Below, one piece after another: positions 1 through 7,571 of a stretch of 64,000 nt of DNA; the stretch's first letter is position 1, and every line of letters starts with the position of its first letter. The stretch is from Deltaproteobacteria bacterium HGW-Deltaproteobacteria-4 (GTDB lineage Bacteria > Desulfobacterota > Desulfuromonadia > Desulfuromonadales > UBA2197), in the NCBI GenBank assembly GCA_002841765.1, contig PHAV01000006.1, positions 153,112 through 217,111 on the forward strand. Direction: 5' to 3'. The position numbers were made by a program, and so were the translations under genes. The notes beneath the pieces are model-generated. The model was not told the origin of the DNA. It was given only the letters and a program-made list of their open reading frames with translations, and made no database searches.

Positions 1-765
1 CCTGAGATTGCTACCGTTCCTTCGGTTGCTGCCGCCCCCGTAGTTACCACACCCGTGGTTGTTGCCCCTGCAGTTGTTGCTACTCCTGCAATTGTTACTG
101 CCCCTGAGGTTGTTACCGCCGCCGCGATTGCCGCCCCTTCGGTTGCTGCCGCCCCTGTAGTTACCACACCCGTGGTTGTTGCTACTCCTGAGGTTGCTAC
201 TCCTGAGGTTGCTACTCCTGAGGTTGCTACTCCTGAGGTTGCTACTCCTGAGGTTGCTACTCCTGAGGTTGCTACTCCTGAGGTTGCTGCCCCTGTGGTT
301 GCTGCCCCTGTGGTTGCCGCCCCTGTGGTTGCCGCCCCTGCGGTTGCTGCCCCTGCGGTTGCTGCTCCTGCGGTTGCTGCTCCTGTGACACCTGCGACCG
401 CTGAGTTTGTTGCAGTGTCAGAGCGCATGGCTATACCAGGGCTTGAGCGTATCTATTTCAAATTCGATTCCCACTCCCTTGATGACGAAGCCAAACGCGT
501 CATTCGACAGAATGTTGTGTGGCTGCAGGCAAATCCCGACATTAAAATTTTCGTCGAAGGGCACTGTGACATGCGCGGTTCCGATACCTATAATTTGATT
601 TTGGGGGAGAAGCGCGCCAAGGCTGCCACTGCCTACCTGCTGACCCTCGGTATTGCCGCCGATCGTATCTCCGTTATCAGTTATGGCGAAGAGAAACCTC
701 TCGATTCGACTTCGGGTAAGGCGGCCGCGGCTAAAAACCGCCGTGCCGAGTTTGTGCAACAGTAG
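1..765 (+). CDS. OmpA/Pal-family peptidoglycan-binding protein, 5' end outside window
   Basis: The frame is open from the first base, so the N-terminus, including any signal peptide, is not seen. The visible part is a long low-complexity stretch of Val, Ala, Thr and Pro (roughly the first 130 residues) followed by an OmpA C-terminal domain of about 105 residues. That domain shows IYFKFDSHSL at its start and the peptidoglycan-contact pattern N-x2-L-x3-RA in YNLILGEKRAKAA, and it ends near NRRAEFVQQ. Pal/OmpA domains bind diaminopimelate in the cell wall and tie the outer membrane to it. The Pro-rich stretch probably acts as an extended periplasmic spacer. A GTG at 55 could be read as a start, but the same repeat composition continues upstream of it, so this is a truncated gene rather than a complete one. 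Confidence 0.85.
   Translation, partial: PEIATVPSVAAAPVVTTPVVVAPAVVATPAIVTAPEVVTAAAIAAPSVAAAPVVTTPVVVATPEVATPEVATPEVATPEVATPEVATPEVATPEVAAPVVAAPVVAAPVVAAPAVAAPAVAAPAVAAPVTPATAEFVAVSERMAIPGLERIYFKFDSHSLDDEAKRVIRQNVVWLQANPDIKIFVEGHCDMRGSDTYNLILGEKRAKAATAYLLTLGIAADRISVISYGEEKPLDSTSGKAAAAKNRRAEFVQQ
178..387 (+). repeat. 15-bp tandem repeat (14 units) inside the OmpA-family gene
   Basis: Fourteen consecutive 15-bp units are read in frame. The first seven, GTTGCTACTCCTGAG (178-282), are identical and encode VATPE. The next seven diverge to encode VAAPV or VAAPA. A longer direct repeat lies just upstream: bases 19-64 recur with one change at 136-181, an offset of 117 bp or 39 codons. Identical units in a row are prone to slippage, and because the unit is five codons any gain or loss keeps the frame and only changes stalk length. 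Confidence 0.95.
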
Positions 766-920
766 AGGTTGCGAAATCTATTCAGGAGGAAGAAGTCAGA
801 ATCAGAATACTGATAAGATTTTAAATCCGCGGGAAGAGTCGGGGCAGACAACAAGGAGCCTTCTTCAGAAATTCCCAAAGGAAGCGTGCGAGGCTGGATA
901 AATATAACTGTTTTTGATGT

Positions 921-970
921 GGGGGACGCTCAGGCTTGTGACAGCTAGGCGTCCCCCTTTAAATTTTTGT
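921..970 (+). terminator. Rho-independent terminator
   Basis: GGGGGACGC (921-929) pairs perfectly with GCGTCCCCC (949-957) across a 19-base loop, followed by TTTAAATTTTT. It lies 155 bp after the OmpA-family stop codon and separates that gene from the cytochrome unit. Confidence 0.75.
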
Positions 971-1030
971 GGGCCCCATGTCCCCCTTTATGGTAATAAT
1001 TATTCATCGAAAATATTTTAATCCCTTGAT

Positions 1031-1051
1031 TCTACGGTGATTTGCCGTAGA
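1031..1051. promoter_or_regulatory. Inverted repeat upstream of sigma-54 promoter, possible activator site
   Basis: TCTACGG (1031-1037) and CCGTAGA (1045-1051) form a perfect 7-bp dyad with a 7-bp spacer, centred about 48 bp upstream of the -24 element at 1089. Sigma-54 activators bind dyads upstream of their promoters, usually 80-150 bp away, so the distance here is short. No similar dyad was found at the second sigma-54-type promoter, so assignment to the local response regulator is a guess. Confidence 0.35.
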
Positions 1052-1086
1052 TCCCATAAAAATTTTTTTCTCGGATGCTCTGCATT

Positions 1087-1104
1087 TTGGAAGATAACTT
1101 GCAT
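1087..1104 (+). promoter_or_regulatory. Sigma-54-type (-24/-12) promoter
   Basis: TTGGAAGATAACTTGCAT has the invariant GG (1089-1090), ten bases, then GC (1101-1102), with good flanks (TGG-A and TTGCA) against the RpoN consensus TGGCACG-N4-TTGCA. Transcription would begin near 1113-1116, leaving a leader of roughly 75 bases before the start codon at 1190. The unit it would drive ends with a sigma-54-dependent response regulator gene, which fits. Confidence 0.7.
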
Positions 1105-1189
1105 AGAGTTGCTAGTTCGGATCAGTCCCTGTCTCCGGGAAGTAAGTTTCTCCTGGAGATAATAGCGGCCTCGAAAGGATGACAGCTCG

Positions 1190-2506
1190 ATGAAACTCCC
1201 CCTCCTTCTTATTCCGGTGCTTGGCCTTTTATTCTTGGCTCCGTTCGAAGTCCAGGCCGATTCCTGTGTGACGGCCCAATGCCATCAGTCCCTTCGCTCC
1301 CTCGCTTACCAGCATCAACCCGCCGTCGATGGAGAATGTCTCTCCTGCCACGCCCGGATCGCTGCGGAGCATCCGGGCACGGGTAGTAAAAGTTTTAAAC
1401 TGGTTGAAAAGGGGGCGGCCCTCTGTTACCAGTGTCATGATGTGCAGAACAAAAAAAAGGTGGTCCACGCTCCGGTTGCGGAGGGTGATTGCACCACTTG
1501 TCATAATCCACACGGGGCAGCAAATCGCTTTCTTCTCGATGTCGGCGAAGATCAGTCCGGGCTCTGTTTCGATTGCCATGACAATGAATCCTTCAATCGT
1601 CAGTCTACGCACGGTCCGGCCGCCGTCGGGGCCTGCACGGCCTGCCATTCCCCGCACCAAACCGATCATAAATCGCTGCTTAAGCAGCCCCTGCGCGAGC
1701 TTTGTCTGGATTGTCATCAGGATTTCTCCCAACAGATGAAAGCCGCGCCGGTTGTCCATCCGCCGGTGCAGAAAGGGCCCTGCACCGACTGCCACGACCC
1801 CCACTCCGCCACTGCTCCATTTGTTCTGAAAAAAAAGATGCCGGATCTCTGCTTTGAATGCCACGCCAATGTCGGGGAGCGACTGAGCAAAGCCAAATAC
1901 AAACATAAGCCCATCGACCAGCAGGGAAGTTGCGGCAGTTGTCACTCCACCCATTTCTCCAAGGCCAAGGGACTTCTTCCGTCCGGGGAAAAGAGCCTGT
2001 GCCTCAGTTGTCACGGTGGAGACAATCGCGGAACTCCGCCGCTGAAAAATATCAAGACACAGCTGCAGGACAAGAAGTACCTCCATGGTCCCCTTGCCGA
2101 CGGCACCTGCACTCCCTGCCATGACCCTCACGGTTCCGATAACTTCCGGATGCTGACCGGCCCTTATCCCCAGGGAGTGTATTTCCCTTATCAAGAAGGC
2201 GCCTACGATTTCTGCTTGCAATGCCACGACCCGAAGTTGTTGAAATTTGCGGAGACCTCCATTTACACCAATTTTCGGGACGGCAACCGAAACCTCCATT
2301 TCGTTCATGTAGCCGATAACCGCAAAGGGCGGACCTGCCGTCTCTGCCATGACCATCATGCCAGTAATGGGGAGAAGCTGATCAGTCAGGGGGGATTTCC
2401 TTTCGGCGGCTGGAATATTCCAACCCGTTTCCAAAAGACCGAGAGCGGCGGCAGTTGCGCTTCCGGTTGCCATCGCCCCCTGCAGTACGACCGGAATGCC
2501 CGGTAA
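1190..2506 (+). CDS. Multiheme c-type cytochrome (13 CXXCH plus CX4CH and CX3CH)
   Basis: A 438-residue exported cytochrome, starting at an ATG 10 bp after AAAGGA, with a signal peptide of about 23 residues (cleavage near VQA/DS). Thirteen CXXCH motifs are spread from about residue 50 to 400, many in the doubled-CXXCH form with a second His two residues on (CTTCHNPH, CTACHSPH, CTDCHDPH, CTPCHDPH), which suggests bis-His hemes in a closely stacked wire. There are two atypical motifs: CVTAQCH (CX4CH) just after the signal peptide and CASGCH (CX3CH) near the C-terminus. If both bind heme, the protein has 15. It has no lipobox, so it is probably periplasmic or secreted. It is the first gene of the conduit unit and the likely large electron wire of the set. 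Exact partner and direction of electron flow are not shown by sequence. Confidence 0.9.
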   Translation: MKLPLLLIPVLGLLFLAPFEVQADSCVTAQCHQSLRSLAYQHQPAVDGECLSCHARIAAEHPGTGSKSFKLVEKGAALCYQCHDVQNKKKVVHAPVAEGDCTTCHNPHGAANRFLLDVGEDQSGLCFDCHDNESFNRQSTHGPAAVGACTACHSPHQTDHKSLLKQPLRELCLDCHQDFSQQMKAAPVVHPPVQKGPCTDCHDPHSATAPFVLKKKMPDLCFECHANVGERLSKAKYKHKPIDQQGSCGSCHSTHFSKAKGLLPSGEKSLCLSCHGGDNRGTPPLKNIKTQLQDKKYLHGPLADGTCTPCHDPHGSDNFRMLTGPYPQGVYFPYQEGAYDFCLQCHDPKLLKFAETSIYTNFRDGNRNLHFVHVADNRKGRTCRLCHDHHASNGEKLISQGGFPFGGWNIPTRFQKTESGGSCASGCHRPLQYDRNAR

Positions 2507-2574
2507 AAGCAGCCTGTTGTCAATAAACGGCTGGACATCTTAGTCAGGACACAAACAACAAGGAGTAGATTCCA

Positions 2575-3744
2575 ATGCAAAAAAGAAATGGTTTAACCTC
2601 CCTGAAAATTCCCGCCGGCAAATTGTTTTGTTGCGCATTCTTCCTGTTACTGGCGCTCAGTGGTTGTGCCGCCAAAGCTGAAAAGAAAGTCGAGACAGTC
2701 TTTTATCCTCCGGCACCCAACGCGCCCAGAGTTCAATTTCTGAAATCGATTAATAACTCCGCCGATGTCGAGGAAAACAAGAAAGATTTTTCTTTGTTTG
2801 TTGTGGGCAAGAACAACAACGCCAAGCAAGTTCAGGAGATTCTCAAGCCTTATGGGGTCGCTTATGCAAAGGGCAAGATCTACATTTGCGATATGCAGAC
2901 ACCGACCATTGTCATCATGGATCTTGAGGCGAAAACGTTTGAGACGCTCCAGGGCAATAAGGGCGTCGGGAAATTAAAGAAGCCGATCAACTTGGCGGTT
3001 GATGAATCCGGGAATATCTACGTAGTGGATAACATCAGGAAAGAAATTCTGAAGTATGATGCAGCGGGGCAGTTCCTGCAGGTTTTTGGTGCGGGGATCG
3101 TCAATAAACCCGCAGATATAGCTCTGGATGCCAACAACATTTACATACTAGATCTGGGCGATAGCGACATCAAAGTGCTGGACCGCAAGAGTGGGCAATT
3201 AATTCGTAAGATCGGCAAGACGGAAGGAACGATTCAGGGCCTTTCCATCCCGACCAATATTGCATCGGACGGGAAAGGGGTTTTTTATACGACGAACGTC
3301 GGCACCGGTAACATCCTCAAATTGGACAGAGACGGCCACATTCTCGGGAGCTTTGGCAAAGTTGGCGATGCCTTTGGTGAATTTGTCCGCCCCAAAGGGG
3401 TGGCGGTCGATTCCAGTGGCCGCATTTTCGTCGTTGACGCCGGCCACCAGAATGTGCAGATTTTCAACGAGGAATTCCGCTTGCTGATGTTCTTCGGCAG
3501 CAATCAAGGCAAGCCCGGCGTGATGAATCTGCCCGCGGGAATTACCGTTACATCTGATAATCTCGAGTATTTTCAGACATTGGCGGCCCCGGGATTTGTC
3601 CTTGATACAGTGATTATGGTTACGAACCAGATGGGTCCGGACCGGTTGTCTATTTACGGCCTCGGGGCCATGGCAGATAGCGCCACTTTGCCGGCCGAAG
3701 CGGAGCAGGGGAGCGATTCCGGGCTCCCGGTCAAAGGGAAATAG
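2575..3744 (+). CDS. NHL-repeat beta-propeller lipoprotein
   Basis: A 389-residue lipoprotein with lipobox LALSGC after a hydrophobic segment. The rest consists of NHL-type repeats, for example PINLAVDESGNIYVVDN and PKGVAVDSSGRIFVVDAG, which fold as a beta-propeller of about five to six blades. The start ATG lies 8 bp after AAGGAG. NHL lipoproteins occur near multiheme cytochromes in Geobacter-like genomes. They have no heme motif and no proven catalytic role, and a scaffold or docking role in the outer-membrane complex is inference. It sits 68 bp after the first cytochrome and 5 bp before the next, so the three are almost certainly co-transcribed. A second, distant NHL lipoprotein is on the other side of the porin gene. 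Confidence 0.88.
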   Translation: MQKRNGLTSLKIPAGKLFCCAFFLLLALSGCAAKAEKKVETVFYPPAPNAPRVQFLKSINNSADVEENKKDFSLFVVGKNNNAKQVQEILKPYGVAYAKGKIYICDMQTPTIVIMDLEAKTFETLQGNKGVGKLKKPINLAVDESGNIYVVDNIRKEILKYDAAGQFLQVFGAGIVNKPADIALDANNIYILDLGDSDIKVLDRKSGQLIRKIGKTEGTIQGLSIPTNIASDGKGVFYTTNVGTGNILKLDRDGHILGSFGKVGDAFGEFVRPKGVAVDSSGRIFVVDAGHQNVQIFNEEFRLLMFFGSNQGKPGVMNLPAGITVTSDNLEYFQTLAAPGFVLDTVIMVTNQMGPDRLSIYGLGAMADSATLPAEAEQGSDSGLPVKGK

Positions 3745-3749
3745 TCCTG

Positions 3750-4328
3750 ATGAAAAAACGTGATCTCGCAATCCTTGTGGGATTTTCCCTTTGTGTTTTT
3801 TTCGGTGGATGCGATTCCGTCAACCGTCACAAAGTGTTGACGACGATCTTCGATGGCGTCCCCGCTCCCCCCCCGCCTGGGCAGGTCTGCGAGGAATATG
3901 CCCAACAACGGCTCGCAGCGGCTCTTGCTGGTGGCGATGGAGAGACAGTGAACCCGGCCACTTTGCAGGCCGGGTCGGAGCATCCTCCTTACCGGGACAA
4001 ACATTGCGATGATTGTCATGCCCGGACCCAATCGAGCGGCTTTGTCACTGCACAGGTCGAAGACCTCTGCTTTGTTTGTCATAAGGATTTTATCAAGGGG
4101 AAATATGTCCATGGGCCGGTGTCGGCCTCTGCCTGTCTCTTTTGTCATGATCCCCATTCCAGCCGCAATCCCGCGCTTTTAAAGGCGGAAAAGAGTGCAA
4201 TTTGCCAGGAATGCCACAATGAAGCGCGTGTGGCTGCCGGTATGCACAATATGGTTTCGAGCCGAAATATCGAATGTGTTAACTGCCACAATCCCCATTA
4301 CGGCAATGCTCCCAATTTTCTCAAGTAG
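3750..4328 (+). CDS. Pentaheme c-type cytochrome lipoprotein
   Basis: A 192-residue protein with a lipobox (FFGGC, Cys near residue 21), a Pro-rich linker (APPPPG) and five CXXCH motifs: CDDCH, CFVCH, CLFCH, CQECH and CVNCH. Two of them are followed by a second His two residues on (CLFCHDPH, CVNCHNPH). It is probably anchored in the inner or outer leaflet of the outer membrane and could be the small cytochrome that sits in or next to the porin encoded just downstream. Only 5 bp separate it from the NHL gene, and its own ribosome site is weak, which suggests translational coupling. The stop codon lies inside a large hairpin (4321-4364). Confidence 0.9.
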   Translation: MKKRDLAILVGFSLCVFFGGCDSVNRHKVLTTIFDGVPAPPPPGQVCEEYAQQRLAAALAGGDGETVNPATLQAGSEHPPYRDKHCDDCHARTQSSGFVTAQVEDLCFVCHKDFIKGKYVHGPVSASACLFCHDPHSSRNPALLKAEKSAICQECHNEARVAAGMHNMVSSRNIECVNCHNPHYGNAPNFLK

Positions 4329-4364
4329 TGTCCATCCGGAAACACCGGATGAGACACTACTTGA
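4321..4364. repeat. Long hairpin across the stop codon of the pentaheme gene
   Basis: TCAAGTAGTGTC-CATCCGG (4321-4339) pairs with CCGGATG-A-GACACTACTTGA (4345-4364) with only one bulged base, around a five-base loop. There is no T-run after it, so it looks more like an RNA stability or processing element between the cytochrome and porin genes than a terminator. It is followed by two copies of TGAGAATTC directly before the porin start. Confidence 0.75.
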
Positions 4365-4385
4365 GCCTGAGAATTCTGAGAATTC

Positions 4386-6353
4386 ATGACGATCCGCTTT
4401 CTCTTTTTTATAATGATTCTGATGATTTTCTCTGCCCCGAATGCGTCGGCGGCAAATGAGGGCTTTTTTCTGTTGGCGAACTTTCGCCAGTCAGCTCACT
4501 TGAGTTACAAGTTTGATCGCTATCAGCTCGAAACGAGTACTTCAAGCCGACACACAGCTTATGAAGATTATAGTTTTAAAGGAGATTATGCGATTCTGGA
4601 TCCGGGTCTTCTTAACGGGAACTTCACCCTCGGTTTTCGTTTGAAACAAAATTATTACCCGGACAGTTTATACAATCGCTCCTTCAGCGTCGACCGCGGC
4701 ATCTTTTATGATATCAGAGGGGTCTTTGCGGAAAAGAGTGCATATCCCCTCGGGTTTTTCCTGAATTCGAAACTGGAGGAGATAGCGGATGGTTTCGGCC
4801 GGAATTATCAGCTGGACACCCGGAATTGGGGATTGAATCAGACCCTGAAAAGCAACTTTCTCCCCAGCACTGTCACTTTTATCCGGACGGAAAATGAAAC
4901 GGAGGGGTTGGCGGTCGACCGACAATCCACCCAGGACAACCTGACCTTCAGCGTCAAGCATAACCTCCGTATCAGTGAGACCAATTTTGAAGTCCTTTTC
5001 TCCCGGGAAGACTTCGCCGCCCCCGGCATCAACGAAAAAGGATTCCGCAAGTCCTCCGAATTCAATCTACACAACAAGCTGGACTGGCAGGACGGCGACA
5101 AGACCCGTAACCTCAGTTCCATCCTCAAGTATTGGCAGTCGATCGGCCTTAATGACCGCACAAGTTTCACCTGGAGTGAAAACCTGTACTGGGATCTTGG
5201 TAAAGCCCTGCGTTCGGGATTGTCCTACGGTTTCAGTGATTCTGAATCCGGTCCGAACCAGAGACAGTCCAATACCGGGCGGGCCTGGCTCCGGCACGAG
5301 CTCTACAAAAGCCTGACCACCAACCTGGAAGGATCCGCCCGGGAGGTCCGTTTCTTCCCGGGATCCGAACAGCAGCTGGGCGCTCAGGCCTCGCTCGGGT
5401 ATCGCAAGATCCTGCCGGCCCAGAGCCTGCTCAGCGCCAATATTCATAGTCAGTATCAGATCTCCGAACGTGACTTTGCCGCCGCCAGGCTGACCTTTTT
5501 TGATGAACTTCACACCGTAAGTTTCACGGAGCCGCTCTTTTTGGAGAACCCTGACGTCATTCCGGGGAGCGTGGTCATTTGGAATCAGAATCCCGCAATT
5601 CAGGTGACTCCTTATATTGAAGAGGTCGATTTCCGATTGATCCAGAGCGGCGATCAGACCGAGATCGTGGTGTCCGGCTTCGATCTCAGCAATATCATCC
5701 CCGAGGGGACAATTCTGAGTATCAGCTATGACGTGGTGGTCGATCCTGATGTCAAATTTGAATCAAAAAGTTGGGGGACCGATGCCCAGTTGCGCTTGTG
5801 GGAAAATCGCTTCCGCTTTTATGGCAGCTACGACCAGAGTAAAAATACCATGCTTTCCGGGGAGCGCAGCAAGGTCGGGCTTGAGAACCTCAGGACGATC
5901 TTTCGCCTGGGTGCTGAAGCAAAGACGAGAGGTTACACCCTGTCCGGCGAATACGTGAATACCGACTCCGTCACGACCCGCTCCCAGTCCCTGATCGGCC
6001 GCCTTCATTACGCCGGTGAGTGGCAGAACGGAAAAACGACCTTTTATCTTGAAAACCGTTTTTGGTGGTATGATGTCGCTGCCGGCCAGCGCGCAATCGA
6101 GGACCGCAACACCCTGAAAATTGGGGGGAATTACCGTAAAACCATTTTCGGCAATGTTGTTTTTTCTACCTGGGGCAGCTACCTGACGTCGATGGGATCG
6201 GTAGACAGCCAGCTGGTCAACCTTGGCGGCGATGTGCGTTGGCAATACCGCAACCTGGTCTTCGCATTACGGGCATGGTCAGGATACAGACGCTTTAGCG
6301 GCGACTGGGCCAGTGAAGAGCATCTCCGATTTGATCTCACCCGTTATTTCTAG
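4386..6353 (+). CDS. Large outer-membrane beta-barrel (putative porin of a porin-cytochrome conduit)
   Basis: A 655-residue protein with a signal peptide ending near ASA/AN. The body is made of alternating polar and aromatic strands (for example NFTLGFRLKQNYY and VRWQYRNLVFALRAW) and ends in LTRYF; a terminal aromatic residue is typical of BAM-inserted barrels. The length is near that of MtrB/PioB-type porins, larger than many Geobacter OmbB-type porins. No heme motif is present. Its position between two heme lipoprotein/NHL pairs argues that it sheathes an outer-membrane cytochrome. No sequence homology to a named porin family can be claimed by eye. The ribosome site is poor, and a hairpin precedes the gene. 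Confidence 0.75.
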   Translation: MTIRFLFFIMILMIFSAPNASAANEGFFLLANFRQSAHLSYKFDRYQLETSTSSRHTAYEDYSFKGDYAILDPGLLNGNFTLGFRLKQNYYPDSLYNRSFSVDRGIFYDIRGVFAEKSAYPLGFFLNSKLEEIADGFGRNYQLDTRNWGLNQTLKSNFLPSTVTFIRTENETEGLAVDRQSTQDNLTFSVKHNLRISETNFEVLFSREDFAAPGINEKGFRKSSEFNLHNKLDWQDGDKTRNLSSILKYWQSIGLNDRTSFTWSENLYWDLGKALRSGLSYGFSDSESGPNQRQSNTGRAWLRHELYKSLTTNLEGSAREVRFFPGSEQQLGAQASLGYRKILPAQSLLSANIHSQYQISERDFAAARLTFFDELHTVSFTEPLFLENPDVIPGSVVIWNQNPAIQVTPYIEEVDFRLIQSGDQTEIVVSGFDLSNIIPEGTILSISYDVVVDPDVKFESKSWGTDAQLRLWENRFRFYGSYDQSKNTMLSGERSKVGLENLRTIFRLGAEAKTRGYTLSGEYVNTDSVTTRSQSLIGRLHYAGEWQNGKTTFYLENRFWWYDVAAGQRAIEDRNTLKIGGNYRKTIFGNVVFSTWGSYLTSMGSVDSQLVNLGGDVRWQYRNLVFALRAWSGYRRFSGDWASEEHLRFDLTRYF

Positions 6354-6447
6354 AAATGTTCAGCAGTATCCACCCTGCCGGCGCGCTTAAGCGATTGCAT
6401 CAGGCCCGGCGACGAAAGAGAATGAACCTTCCCATGACCTGGAAATC

Positions 6448-7503
6448 ATGCTGAAAATCACCTGGCCGCGACTGTGGCGCTCTCGCTTTACCCTCCTGCT
6501 GGTTGGAGCTGTCTGCACTGTCCTTGCGGCATGTGCCGCACCGGCGGGGCTGCGTTCAAGTGTCGACAGTCCAGTTCTGCAGTGGCCGGCGCCCCCCGCC
6601 CCCGCCAGCATCGAATGGGTCCAATCCGTCGAAAACTACATTGATGCCGGCATCAGCAAAGGATTTTGGGGGAAATTAAGGGACGTACTGGCCGGCAGCG
6701 CCGATTCCAGCCTGGGCCGGCCTTACGGTGTGCACCTCGACCGCCAGTCCCGCCTGCTTATTGTCGATTCCGGTTCCGCCGTTCTTCATCTTATGGATAT
6801 GAAACGCAATGAGTACACGATTATCGGCCGCGGACCGGGGCGCACCTTTCAGCAACCCATTGCAGTGGCCGAAGATGCACAGGGAGATCTCTACATCACC
6901 GATTCCGCCGCGGGTCTGGTCTATCGTTACAATGCGCCGGAGCAAGGCCTGGTCCCCTTTGTCCGGTTGCAGCGGCCGACCGGCATTGCCTTTAATCCCT
7001 TGAATCAGTTACTCTATGTCACCGATACTCTGGCACACCAGATTGTTGCCTTCGATAGCAACGGCAACGAACGCATCCGTCTCGGCGGGCGTGGCGAGAG
7101 GGCAGGGGATTTCAACTTCCCGACCGACCTCTTTATCGATCGCCACGGAAAAATCTATGTGACCGACCCGCTGAATTTCCGCATTCAGATATTCTCCCCG
7201 ACAGGGATATTCCTCACCAGCCTGGGCGGTTCCGACCTCTTTTCCAAACCGAAGGGGGTGGCGACCGATAGTGAAGGGAACATCTATGTTTGTGACGCCA
7301 TGCTCGATCTCGTCCGGGTTTTCGATGCCGCCGGCAACCCCCTCTTCGATTTCGGCGGACGGGGGATTCACCCCGGAGAATTCTGGATGCCTTCCGGCAT
7401 TCACATCAATGCTGACGATATGATTCTGGTCACCGATACCTATAACCGCCGGGTCCAGGTTTTTCGCCATTTGCGCAAAGACCAGTCGCCCCCCGGGAAA
7501 TGA
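6448..7503 (+). CDS. NHL-repeat beta-propeller lipoprotein, second copy
   Basis: A 351-residue lipoprotein (lipobox VLAAC, Cys near residue 29) with NHL repeats such as PTDLFIDRHGKIYVTDP, PKGVATDSEGNIYVCDA and PSGIHINADDMILVTDT, again a beta-propeller of about six blades. It differs clearly in sequence from the NHL lipoprotein at 2575, so it is an old paralogue or a separate recruit rather than a recent duplication. It is 94 bp after the barrel gene. The following cytochrome frame overlaps its stop by an ATGA, but a better start for that gene lies 72 bp further on. Role inferred: structural partner of the outer-membrane conduit. Confidence 0.87.
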   Translation: MLKITWPRLWRSRFTLLLVGAVCTVLAACAAPAGLRSSVDSPVLQWPAPPAPASIEWVQSVENYIDAGISKGFWGKLRDVLAGSADSSLGRPYGVHLDRQSRLLIVDSGSAVLHLMDMKRNEYTIIGRGPGRTFQQPIAVAEDAQGDLYITDSAAGLVYRYNAPEQGLVPFVRLQRPTGIAFNPLNQLLYVTDTLAHQIVAFDSNGNERIRLGGRGERAGDFNFPTDLFIDRHGKIYVTDPLNFRIQIFSPTGIFLTSLGGSDLFSKPKGVATDSEGNIYVCDAMLDLVRVFDAAGNPLFDFGGRGIHPGEFWMPSGIHINADDMILVTDTYNRRVQVFRHLRKDQSPPGK

Positions 7504-7571
7504 GGTTTTTGAAAAAAGTGCGAACCGGCCGGCTTTATTACCGAATCCGCCGAATCAATAAAAGGTGTTTC

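Larger units (their letters stand above)
766..1189. other. Intergenic region, no gene seen
   Basis: No plausible coding frame with a ribosome site was found. The stretch holds a terminator (921-970), an AT-rich segment, a 7-bp inverted repeat (1031-1051) and a sigma-54-type promoter (1087-1104) followed by a leader of about 75 bases before the cytochrome gene at 1190. A small hairpin (CTCC...GGAG around 1132-1157) lies in that leader. Confidence 0.6.

Noticed and set aside
178-387. Repeat array considered as CRISPR
   Set aside because: The units are contiguous 15-mers with no spacers, in frame within a coding sequence, and no cas gene is near.
1229-2473. 414-residue - strand frame across the first cytochrome
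   Set aside because: It is antisense to 13 in-register CXXCH motifs and has no start signal. Shadow.
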